From assembly GCA_007130265.1 (NCBI GenBank), contig SLST01000161.1:1-6472 (forward strand): 6,472 nt of DNA, given 5' to 3'. The notes under the pieces are model-generated. The model was given only the letters and a program-made list of their open reading frames with translations, did no database searches and was not told the origin of the DNA. This document shows positions 1 to 6,456 of this stretch, piece by piece. Made by a program: the position numbers and the translations under genes. The DNA comes from Spirochaetales bacterium. GTDB taxonomy: Bacteria; Spirochaetota; Spirochaetia; DSM-27196; SLST01. Within the stretch, counting starts at the first letter, position 1. Each line of letters opens with the position of its first letter.

Positions 1-1
1 G

Positions 2-472
2 CTCCTCGTCTATGTCGTATGGGTGTTGCTGCGGCTTTCCGCCGCGATTCCTGCGGCCGCGCGGTGGGGTGTGCTCTTCACGTGCGGCTTCGTCGTCTCC
101 TGGGCGCTCGCATCGGTCGCGGCGTACCTCGTGCCGGTCCGTGACGGCGCGATGCTCTTCCTCAGGATCGCCGGACTCATGCCGATCGTCTACTACGCGA
201 CCGGCGACGACGCGTCGGGCCGCGACGTGCTCGGTTCGTGGGCTCTGTTCGCGGCGCTCATCGTGGGCGCAGGGGCGGTGCGTGAGTTCTTCGGGCGGGG
301 AACGCTGCTCGGCTATCTGCCGGGAGGGAGCTTCGCTATCCGCGCAGGCTTCCTCGCATCGCCGGTGGGCGCGCTTCTCCTGATCGCGACCGTCGTGCTC
401 GCGGCCCGTATCGTTTCGAGTGCTCTCGGGATGCAGGATTCCACTGAATCGGCCGGAGGTATTGATGAGTGA
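2..472 (+). CDS. RnfE/NqrD-like membrane subunit of an Rnf-type electron transport complex (5' end outside window)
   Basis: The reading frame is open from the first complete codon (base 2), so the gene begins upstream; the in-frame GTG at 23 is unlikely to be the start because the frame continues through it. The visible 156 residues are very hydrophobic, with about four membrane segments. The best family landmark is the stretch around bases 275-318, reading AVREFFGRGTLLG, which matches the RnfE/NqrD pattern of an Arg-Glu pair followed by GxGTLLG. A Pro-Val-Gly-Ala stretch comes before the last helix. In known Rnf/Nqr pumps this subunit pairs with RnfA/NqrE in the inner membrane, and the two share a [2Fe-2S] cluster. 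Where RnfE has IPLIVTNC, this protein reads MPIVYYAT, so the ligand cysteine appears replaced by Thr (bases 200-202). The second ligand position lies upstream of the window. The next gene overlaps its 3' end by 8 bases. Assignment to the Rnf/Nqr D/E superfamily is fairly good; function as a normal electron carrier is doubtful. Confidence 0.65.
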   Translation, partial: LLVYVVWVLLRLSAAIPAAARWGVLFTCGFVVSWALASVAAYLVPVRDGAMLFLRIAGLMPIVYYATGDDASGRDVLGSWALFAALIVGAGAVREFFGRGTLLGYLPGGSFAIRAGFLASPVGALLLIATVVLAARIVSSALGMQDSTESAGGIDE

Positions 473-1004
473 CATCGCACGAGCCTTCCTGGACTCCATG
501 CTAATCGAGAATCCGGTCGTGATGACGTTCGTCGGGGCCCTGCTCGCGGCAGTGCTCCCCCGTTCGGCGCGCAGCTCGTACACGCCGGCCTTGCGACACG
601 CCCTGGCGCTGTTCCTCGCCGGCATGATCGGCGGTGCGATCGCGGCCGCCCTGCCGTCGGTGGCAGCCCCGGCGGTCTACATCGTCGTCGGCCTCCTGGG
701 CGTAGGGTCGCTGCTCGCCGTCGGCGAGTTGCGTGGCGAGTGGCTGGGGATGCCGCAGGCGGTGCTTGCGATCGCCCCGCTGGTGGGCGTACAGATGCTC
801 GCGACGACCTACGGTGATTTCGACCTCGTCGTGGCAGCGGCGGGGGGCAGCGCGATCGGGTTTGCCGTCATGTTCGTGCTCGTCGGCGCGATTCGTGAGT
901 CTTCGCGCATTTCGGAAACTACGGATACGTTCAAGACGAACCCGGTCGTGCTCTTCTCGCTCGCCGTCTTCGCGATCGTGTTCGCCGGATTCCTGTTCTG
1001 GTGA
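465..1004 (+). CDS. RnfA/NqrE-like membrane subunit lacking cysteines
   Basis: This 179-residue protein has about six membrane segments, close to the usual RnfA length of about 190. The ATG at 465 is chosen because GGAGGT (455-460) lies just upstream and the start overlaps the previous stop as ATGAGTGA. A longer in-frame start at 420 lacks this support. The C-terminal half is recognisable: GSAIGFAVMFVLVGAIRES (residues 128-146) matches the RnfA stretch GxGLGFxxxxxxxAGIRE, followed by a final helix after a TNPVVL stretch. The N-terminal IEN (residues 14-16) matches the NqrE half-helix. The protein contains no cysteine at all. Family Cys positions are occupied by Leu26 and Met111 (APLVGVQM against LPLITTNC). 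In known pumps these cysteines bind the [2Fe-2S] cluster shared with RnfE/NqrD. It is probably a partner of the upstream gene product in the membrane. Whether the pair pumps ions, carries electrons by another route, or has lost redox function cannot be told from sequence. Confidence 0.7.
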   Translation: MSDIARAFLDSMLIENPVVMTFVGALLAAVLPRSARSSYTPALRHALALFLAGMIGGAIAAALPSVAAPAVYIVVGLLGVGSLLAVGELRGEWLGMPQAVLAIAPLVGVQMLATTYGDFDLVVAAAGGSAIGFAVMFVLVGAIRESSRISETTDTFKTNPVVLFSLAVFAIVFAGFLFW

Positions 1005-1041
1005 GCGGACTCGCCGCCACTCACGACCAAGGAGTTGCTCT

Positions 1042-2034
1042 ATGGCTGGCTTACTGACGGATCTTCGCACCGAATACCTCGGACTCAGCCTGCGGAATCC
1101 GGTCGTCGCGTCGAGTTGCGGCATTACCGGATCGGTGAACGGCGTTCGCCAGTGTGCCGAGGCCGGCGCCGGGGCGGTCGTTTTGCAGTCGCTGTTCGAG
1201 GAGCAGATCGTTGCCGAGCTCGGGGGCGCTGACGGAGCGGCGGGCGCAGCCTTTCCGGACGAGGCCCGGGCGTACCTGCAGGATCTCGCGCACAGCCGCG
1301 GCCCGCGGCCCTATCTGAAGCTGATCGAGGATGCCAAGCGCGCCGTTGACGTTCCGATTATCGCGAGCGTGAACTGTACCTCCGGCGACGCGTGGACCGA
1401 CTACGCTTCGCAGATAGAAGCCGCCGGAGCAGACGCGCTCGAGCTCAATATCGCGCTGATGCCCGTAGGTCCGGACGATACCGCGCAGGACATTGAGGAG
1501 GCAATGGTCTCGATCGTTCGCGTGGTTCGCAGGCAGACACGCCTGCCGATCACCGTGAAGATCGGGCCGTATTTCACCGCTCTTCCGAACGTGGTCTCCA
1601 GAGTGATCGACGCGGGGGTCGACGGTGTGGTCCTGTTCAACAGGTTCTATCAGTTCGATGTCGATCCGGTCGCGCTCACGCCGGTGCCGGGGAACCGTTA
1701 CAGCACGTCTGACGAACTCCAACTCCCGCTGCGCTGGGTGTCGATCCTCTCGCCCCGGGTTTCCTGTGATCTCTCACTGTCGACCGGCGTTCATACGGGA
1801 ATGGACGCGGCAAAGGCAATAGTCGCCGGCGCCGGCGTCGTGCAGATTGCCTCAGCGCTCTATACCGCGAAGATCCGGGCCATCTCGAGCATCATCTCCG
1901 AGCTCGACGCGTGGCTTTCGGCGAACGGCTATGCCGGCGTCGGCGATGCGCGCGGCCGGTTCCCGGCATCCGGCGAGTACCGTCCCGAGGAGCTCGAGCG
2001 GCTGCAGTACATTAAGGCGCTGACGCAGGGGTAG
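1042..2034 (+). CDS. Dihydroorotate dehydrogenase-like flavoprotein of uncertain reaction
   Basis: The start ATG at 1042 follows AAGGAG (1029-1034) at a 7-base spacing; longer in-frame readings run back through the rnfA-like gene and are rejected. The 330-residue protein is a predicted soluble FMN-binding TIM barrel. Barrel landmarks include GLSLRNPVVASSCGITGS (residues 14-31), ASVN (108-111), LELNIALMP (133-141), TVKIGPYF (171-178, with the conserved Lys173), VLFNRFYQ (197-204), LPLRW (228-232) and STGVH (247-251). The motifs around VLFNRFYQ and LPLRW match the 'dihydroorotate dehydrogenase-like protein' branch rather than true PyrD. In class 1 PyrD the segment aligned with LNIALMP is LNISCPN, whose Cys is the catalytic base; here that Cys is absent. 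Dihydroorotate oxidation is therefore not assured, and no pyrimidine genes are nearby. The 37-base gap after the Rnf-like gene suggests co-transcription and a redox role linked to it, which is inference. Two hairpins follow the stop. Confidence 0.85.
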   Translation: MAGLLTDLRTEYLGLSLRNPVVASSCGITGSVNGVRQCAEAGAGAVVLQSLFEEQIVAELGGADGAAGAAFPDEARAYLQDLAHSRGPRPYLKLIEDAKRAVDVPIIASVNCTSGDAWTDYASQIEAAGADALELNIALMPVGPDDTAQDIEEAMVSIVRVVRRQTRLPITVKIGPYFTALPNVVSRVIDAGVDGVVLFNRFYQFDVDPVALTPVPGNRYSTSDELQLPLRWVSILSPRVSCDLSLSTGVHTGMDAAKAIVAGAGVVQIASALYTAKIRAISSIISELDAWLSANGYAGVGDARGRFPASGEYRPEELERLQYIKALTQG

Positions 2035-2036
2035 TT

Positions 2037-2053
2037 CGCCACCGCCGGTGGCG
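2037..2053. terminator. GC-rich perfect inverted repeat right after the DHOD-like gene
   Basis: CGCCACC (2037-2043) and GGTGGCG (2047-2053) form a perfect 7-bp stem with a 3-base loop, starting two bases after the stop codon. No T-run follows, so it is not a classical intrinsic terminator. It may stabilise the 3' end or help terminate together with the next hairpin. Confidence 0.4.
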
Positions 2054-2073
2054 GACGCGAGGATCACCGTGAA

Positions 2074-2098
2074 ACCATCATCGCGAGGGGGTGATGGT
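2074..2098. terminator. Second hairpin in the DHOD-like/mgtC gap
   Basis: ACCATCA (2074-2080) pairs with TGATGGT (2092-2098). A T-G wobble and a C-G pair extend the stem and leave a 7-base loop at 2083-2089. A T-run is missing. The right arm could alternatively pair with ATCACC at 2063-2068, so the structure may be switchable. It is either an end structure of the first operon or part of a leader for mgtC. Confidence 0.35.
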
Positions 2099-2119
2099 CC
2101 GGCTCTCCCGTGGTAGACT
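2091..2119 (+). promoter_or_regulatory. Possible sigma70-type promoter for the mgtC operon
   Basis: TAGACT (2114-2119) resembles a -10 box and is preceded by TGG, giving an extended -10. At a 17-base spacing upstream lies GTGATG (2091-2096), which keeps only the TGA core of a -35 box. This is the only gap long enough to hold a promoter. The match is weak and was found by eye. Confidence 0.3.
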
Positions 2120-2151
2120 GGGATTGGCGGCAGTCCCTGAGTGCCGCGCGC

Positions 2152-2157
2152 AGGAGG
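2152..2157 (+). promoter_or_regulatory. Ribosome binding site of mgtC-like gene
   Basis: AGGAGG, a full Shine-Dalgarno core, ends four bases before the ATG at 2162. It decides the start: an in-frame GTG at 2141 lies upstream of this site and would translate through it. Confidence 0.65.
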
Positions 2158-2161
2158 GTTG

Positions 2162-2893
2162 ATGGGCTGGTTCCAGGAGCTACTCAGTTCTGAACAGTTC
2201 GTTCTCGAGTACGCTCTGAGGCTCTTCCTGACCCTGCTCGTGGGCGGTGCGATCGGGCTCGAGCGCGAGCGAAGCAACCAGGCCGCAGGCCTTCGGACCC
2301 ACATCCTCATTTCGCTCGGCGCATGCGTGCTCATGATCCTCAGTATGTCGATGGCGGCGGGGCCGGACGGCCTCAGCCCGAACGAGGCGCTTACGCTCGG
2401 GCGGGGAGGCGATCCCGGGCGGATTGCGGCGCAGGTGGTATCCGGGATAGGGTTCATCGGCGCGGGTACGATCATGAGGTTCGGCGGAAACGTGCGTGGC
2501 CTGACGACCGCCGCGTCGATCTGGATCGCCGCGGCGCTCGGTCTCACGATCGGAGGCGGACTCTACTTTGTGGCCGCCACGGGTACCCTCATTGCGCTTT
2601 TCGCGTTGACCTTTCTCAGCAAGGTCGAGCGACGAATGTTCCCGGATCGGGCCTTCAAGACGCTCGAGGTGAACATACGGGACACGAAGATCACGACTGA
2701 TGTGGTCCTGCCGATTCTCAGGAGACACGACATCCACGTGAGTAACATCGATGTAACCCAAGCGCTCGAGAAGCAGACCGTCAAGATGAAGTTCCTCGTG
2801 AAGATCGCTGATACCACCGACATTCGCGCGCTCTACGAGGATCTCAACACGATTGAACAGGTGTACCAGGTGAAACTCGAGCAACCGTCCTGA
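2162..2893 (+). CDS. MgtC/SapB-family inner membrane protein with C-terminal ACT-like domain
   Basis: This 243-residue protein has the full set of MgtC signatures: GGAIGLERERSNQAAGLRTH (residues 28-47), DPGRIAAQVVSGIGFIGAGT (84-103) and NVRGLTTAASIW (110-121). About five membrane helices fill residues 15-152. A soluble tail from about 165 to 243 (KTLEVNIRD to VYQVKLE) has the alternating pattern of the small ACT-like regulatory domain found in longer MgtC proteins. MgtC of pathogens supports growth at low magnesium and in macrophages, in part by acting on the F1Fo ATP synthase. Most relatives in environmental bacteria have no assigned role, so membrane or magnesium homeostasis is a family-based guess. 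The strong AGGAGG site and the promoter-like sequence upstream make it the likely first gene of an operon with the synthase-like and radical SAM genes, the next starting 19 bases later. The family call is secure; the cellular job is not. Confidence 0.93.
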   Translation: MGWFQELLSSEQFVLEYALRLFLTLLVGGAIGLERERSNQAAGLRTHILISLGACVLMILSMSMAAGPDGLSPNEALTLGRGGDPGRIAAQVVSGIGFIGAGTIMRFGGNVRGLTTAASIWIAAALGLTIGGGLYFVAATGTLIALFALTFLSKVERRMFPDRAFKTLEVNIRDTKITTDVVLPILRRHDIHVSNIDVTQALEKQTVKMKFLVKIADTTDIRALYEDLNTIEQVYQVKLEQPS

Positions 2894-2912
2894 TCCGTCG
2901 TATGGCGCAGGT

Positions 2913-5330
2913 ATGAACGAGAGTCGACTACCCCATCTTCTACCGGTGCTCGCGCTCGGATTCTCCTGCCAGATAGGGCAGGTTGTCCTGCTGCGTGAGT
3001 TCCTGATGGTCTTCCACGGGAACGAGCTCAGCTTCGGGATCATCCTTGGTGCGTGGACGGTGTGGGTGGGAGTCGGCAGCCGAATCACCGGGAGAGTTCG
3101 GGAGCAGACCGACGAGGTGCTCGCTATGAGCGTGATCGCGGCGGCCGTCCTCGTGACGTTCCCGGTCACGATCGCCGTGATTCGAGGCCTGCGGTCGTTC
3201 TTCCCGGTCCAGCCGGGGGCCTACCTCTCAGTCGTCGACATGCTCGTCGCGGCGACCCTGGTGACCGCCCCGGTGGGCCTTCTGCTCGGAGCCCAGTTCG
3301 TGCTGCTCGCCCGGGCCTGGCGCCGGAGCGATCGCGCATTTGATACCGCGGCGGCCGACAGGACCTACGTAGCCGAAGCGCTCGGAAATGCCGTCGGCGG
3401 GCTGCTCTTCGCGCTCCTGCTCGTTCACCTGATCGGCAGTTTTCAGGCGATCGTGGGAGTCGGCCTGGCCATGGCGGTCACCGGCCTGCTCTGCTCCCGC
3501 GGCAGGAGACGACCGCTCCTGTGGGGCATGGTTCTCGTCGCAATCGCGAGCGTGCCGGTTCTTCCGCTGATCGACTCGTGGGCCTACGAGTCTCAATGGC
3601 GCACGCTCGCGCCACGGCACGAACTCGTGGGCGTGCGCCATTCCCGCTACGGTGCCGTCAGCGTCCTGCGCCGGGAGGACCAGTACAGCTTCTTCCAGAG
3701 CGGAAACCTGCTCTTCTCGCTGGCGGGACCCGAGGCATCCGATCCGGCGCTCGAGGAGCAGGATGCCGTCGTGTCCGCCCATCTGGCGATGGCACAGCAC
3801 CCGGATCCGCGCCGGGTTCTGCTCGTGGGAGGCGGAATGCGTGGCCTGCTCCGCGAGGTTGTCCGGTATCCGGTTGAGCGGGTGGATTACGTGGAGCTCG
3901 ATCCTGTCGTCACATCGACCGCCGTCGAGTACACCGGTGAGCAAACCCGCCTTGCGCTCGAACGGGACGAGGTCGGGCTCGTGCATGGTGACGGCAGGCT
4001 CTTCATGAGACGAGTAGACCGGCGGTACGACCTGATCTTCGTCGACGCGCCTGATCCGTCGACCGCGGTGCTGAACCGGTTCTACACGGTGGAGTTTTTC
4101 CGCGAGGCCGCCGGGGCCCTGTCCGACGGCGGAGTGCTCGTGATCACCGCGGGATCAACCGGCGACGCGAGAGGCGTTGAGATCGCGAACCGGAATGCGA
4201 CGATCTTCCATACCCTGAAGCGAGTATTCGCGCACGTGCTTGTCGTTGGGGAGCGAAACCTCCACTTCTTCGCGACGGAGGCGGCCGGGACGATATCCGA
4301 GGATCCGGCGCGCCTGACTGCTCGCTACCATGCCGCCGGCATCGCGACCCCGGGCTTCTCGGCTCGCCAGTTCGAGCTCCTGCTCGAGCCGGGACCGCTG
4401 CGGCGGGTCAACTGGATTCTGCGTCATCACGGCCGCTCCGACGACGCCCACCTCTCGGCGCCCGACACCGGACCGCTGTTCGCGCCTCCTGTCGCTGAAC
4501 AGGAGCGGGAGGAGCCTACGTTGCCGCCGGTGCGAGAGCGATTCTTCATCAACACCGACTTCCGTCCTATTGGCTACGTACACACCCTGGCGTACTGGAA
4601 CCAGCTCACCCGGGCGGCCCACGCTGCCGTGTTGCGAGGCGTGCTGCGGGTTCGGCCTTGGTGGATCGTCCCACCCGTCGGTCTCTCGCTCGTTCTGGCG
4701 GTGGTGTTTCCGCTGGTACGCCGTGAGCCCCCGCGGTCACCGGTGGGGCGGTATCCGCTGCTCGTTGCAGTATTCACGACGGGTCTCTCAACGATGTCGT
4801 TGCAGGTTGCGCTGCTCTTCGCCTTTCAGTCGGTATACGGGTTCGTGTACGAGATGGTGGGCCTGATCGTCGCCGGGTTCATGGCCGGACTCGCGCTCGG
4901 CGCCTGGTGTATTCATCGGTTCGTGCGAGACCGGGCGAACCCGCGACTGCTGATGGGCGTGCAGCTTGCGATCTCCATCTGCGCCGCGCTCATTGCCTTC
5001 GCCTTGCCGCGAACCGCGGGCATCGAGTCCGCGGCGATCCGGTTCGCCTTCTTCCTTCTCGTAACCTTTGCCGCGGGCTTCCTCAACGGCGTCGACTTCC
5101 CCATCGCGGCCGCCCTCTGCCTGAAGACCGGCAGTCGTGCCGAACGGGCGACCGGGACGGTCTACGGGCTCGAGCTCTTTGGGGCGTGTGCCGGCTCGCT
5201 CGTCGCGGGAATTGCCGTGGCTCCGGTGCTCGGTATCGTTGCAGCCTGCCTGCTCGCGGCCATTGCCAACGGCACCGCTTTCTTGGTACTCCTGACAGGG
5301 AGGGTGGTTCATGCAGCACGATACTCCTGA
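2913..5330 (+). CDS. Membrane-embedded spermidine-synthase-like protein (two membrane domains around an aminopropyltransferase-type domain)
   Basis: The 805-residue protein has three parts. Residues 1-220 hold about six membrane helices, residues 225-560 a soluble domain, and residues 585-798 another six or so helices. The middle domain has the Rossmann fold of spermidine synthase and related methyltransferases: RVLLVGGGMRGLLREV (301-316), YVELDP (326-331), HGDGR (358-362) and YDLIFVDAPDP (372-382). The Asp pair of DAPDP matches the catalytic D-x-x-D-P motif. The usual GGGDGG loop reads GGGMRG, and the DExxYHE region reads roughly EEQDAV, so several polyamine-pocket residues are missing. The two membrane domains resemble each other, with matching QV-LL, Glu and small-residue glycine motifs. 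The upstream Shine-Dalgarno is weak (GCAGG), and the ATG at 2913 is the first usable start. The protein ends inside the next gene's signal peptide coding (20-base overlap). It probably transfers a group from decarboxylated SAM or SAM at the membrane, or combines transport with synthesis; the substrate is unknown. Confidence 0.85.
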   Translation: MNESRLPHLLPVLALGFSCQIGQVVLLREFLMVFHGNELSFGIILGAWTVWVGVGSRITGRVREQTDEVLAMSVIAAAVLVTFPVTIAVIRGLRSFFPVQPGAYLSVVDMLVAATLVTAPVGLLLGAQFVLLARAWRRSDRAFDTAAADRTYVAEALGNAVGGLLFALLLVHLIGSFQAIVGVGLAMAVTGLLCSRGRRRPLLWGMVLVAIASVPVLPLIDSWAYESQWRTLAPRHELVGVRHSRYGAVSVLRREDQYSFFQSGNLLFSLAGPEASDPALEEQDAVVSAHLAMAQHPDPRRVLLVGGGMRGLLREVVRYPVERVDYVELDPVVTSTAVEYTGEQTRLALERDEVGLVHGDGRLFMRRVDRRYDLIFVDAPDPSTAVLNRFYTVEFFREAAGALSDGGVLVITAGSTGDARGVEIANRNATIFHTLKRVFAHVLVVGERNLHFFATEAAGTISEDPARLTARYHAAGIATPGFSARQFELLLEPGPLRRVNWILRHHGRSDDAHLSAPDTGPLFAPPVAEQEREEPTLPPVRERFFINTDFRPIGYVHTLAYWNQLTRAAHAAVLRGVLRVRPWWIVPPVGLSLVLAVVFPLVRREPPRSPVGRYPLLVAVFTTGLSTMSLQVALLFAFQSVYGFVYEMVGLIVAGFMAGLALGAWCIHRFVRDRANPRLLMGVQLAISICAALIAFALPRTAGIESAAIRFAFFLLVTFAAGFLNGVDFPIAAALCLKTGSRAERATGTVYGLELFGACAGSLVAGIAVAPVLGIVAACLLAAIANGTAFLVLLTGRVVHAARYS

Positions 5331-6456
5331 TAGGGACCGGCGAGACTTTCTGAAGGCGGGGGCCGCAGGCGCCTGCGCGCTTGCGCTCGCCGGCGTGCTC
5401 GGTACGCCGGGTCGTGTCCAGGCGCAGTCGGCCGAGTTCGGGCTCATCCGGCGTGAACGCTCTCCGTGGTTTCGCAGACACGACCGACGGCACATCGAGT
5501 GTACGCTCTGTCCAAAACGGTGCCGATTGGCACCGGGGCGCCGCGGCGCGTGCCGGGTACGCGAGAACCGGGCCGGCGAGGGGTATACAATGGTGTACGG
5601 AAATCCCAGCCTCGTCCAGATCGACCCGGTGGAGCGCAAGCCGTTTTACCATGTGCACCCGGGGACCCGGGCGCTGTCGGTCTCCACGAGCGGCTGTCCC
5701 CTCGAATGCGCGTTCTGCGAGGTATGGGACATGGCACTCGTTGACCCGGAGGAGGTCCACGCCTACGATCTCCCGCCCGATGAGGTCGTCCGGCAGGCGC
5801 AGGCGATGGGCGCCCGGTCGGTGAGCTACGCGTTCGGCGAGCCGGTCGCTTTCTTCGAGTTCATGTACGACACCGCCCGCCGTGCACGCAGAGCCGGACT
5901 GCTGAACCTGGTCCATACGAGTGCGTACATCGAGCGTGAGCCACTCGAGCAGCTCGCCGGCACGATCGACGCCGTGAATGTCGACCTCAAGAGTTTCGAT
6001 CCGGCCTTCTACCGTGACTTCTGTGGCGGAGAGCTCGAGTCGGTGCTCGAGAGCCTGCGGCTTCTCTCCCGCGCCGGAGTACATATCGAGATCACCAATC
6101 TTCTGATTCCCACGCTGAACGACGACGAGGACCTGATACGGCAAATGGCCCGTTGGATTCGAGATGAGCTCGGGCCCGATGTGCCGCTCCACTTCGCCCG
6201 CTTCTACCCGCTCTACAAACTCGCAAATCTTCCGCCCACTCCGGTGTCAACGCTCAGCCGGGCGCGTGCTATCGCGATGGATGAGGGATTACCCTTCACC
6301 TACGTCGCGAAGGTGACCGGGCATGAAGGCGAGAACACCTTCTGCCCATCGTGCGGGGAGAAGGTCATCGAGCGACTCGGGTTCGTGATCGAGGCGGTGC
6401 GGATGAACAGCGGCGCCTGCGCCTCCTGTGGCGCCCGGATCGGTGGGCTGTGGTGA
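5311..6456 (+). CDS. amrS: AmmeMemoRadiSam-type radical SAM protein with twin-arginine (Tat) signal
   Basis: The ATG at 5311 follows GGGAGGG (5298-5304) inside the previous gene and overlaps it by 20 bases. The N-terminus reads DRDRRDFLKAG, a standard Tat motif with Arg10-Arg11. It is followed by an Ala-rich hydrophobic stretch (17-30) and a likely cleavage site after VQA at residue 38. The mature 343 residues match AmrS. They carry an N-terminal Cys set (Cys64, 67, 71, 81), then YGNPSLVQIDPVERKPFYH (96-114), the radical SAM CxxxCxxC (Cys129, 133, 136), VNVDLKSFDPAFY (222-234) and LLIPTLNDD (264-272). Next come PLHFARFYPLYKLANLPPTP (292-311) and a C-terminal zinc-ribbon pair (Cys345/348, 370/373). 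The family cleaves SAM with a [4Fe-4S] cluster, and its partners are AMMECR1 and MEMO proteins; neither is in this window. The usual YVYxGN near residue 335 reads YVAKVT. Tat export would carry a folded, cluster-loaded enzyme out of the cytoplasm, which is unusual for radical SAM chemistry. The precise substrate is unknown. Confidence 0.9.
   Translation: MQHDTPDRDRRDFLKAGAAGACALALAGVLGTPGRVQAQSAEFGLIRRERSPWFRRHDRRHIECTLCPKRCRLAPGRRGACRVRENRAGEGYTMVYGNPSLVQIDPVERKPFYHVHPGTRALSVSTSGCPLECAFCEVWDMALVDPEEVHAYDLPPDEVVRQAQAMGARSVSYAFGEPVAFFEFMYDTARRARRAGLLNLVHTSAYIEREPLEQLAGTIDAVNVDLKSFDPAFYRDFCGGELESVLESLRLLSRAGVHIEITNLLIPTLNDDEDLIRQMARWIRDELGPDVPLHFARFYPLYKLANLPPTPVSTLSRARAIAMDEGLPFTYVAKVTGHEGENTFCPSCGEKVIERLGFVIEAVRMNSGACASCGARIGGLW

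Noticed and set aside
420..464. Earlier start of the rnfA-like gene
   Set aside because: No ribosome site stands before it. GGAGGT and the ATGAGTGA overlap favour 465.
733..1041. Longer N-terminus for the DHOD-like gene
   Set aside because: The added residues are Arg/Ser-rich, come from the other frame of the rnfA-like gene, and have no family match. The AAGGAG site supports ATG 1042.
2180..3169. 329-codon minus-strand frame across mgtC and the next gene
   Set aside because: It is antisense to two genes with clear family motifs, and its product is low-complexity and charged. It is a shadow frame.
2200..6060. Frequent CTCGAG/GAGCTC words that look like a dispersed repeat
   Set aside because: They lie within coding sequence, mostly as Leu-Glu codon pairs, and reflect codon bias rather than a regulatory or mobile repeat.
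5083..6192. 369-codon open frame on the minus strand opposite amrS
   Set aside because: It lies wholly antisense to the well-supported amrS and the end of the synthase-like gene. Its product is Arg/Pro/His-rich with no family motif, typical of a GC-rich shadow frame.
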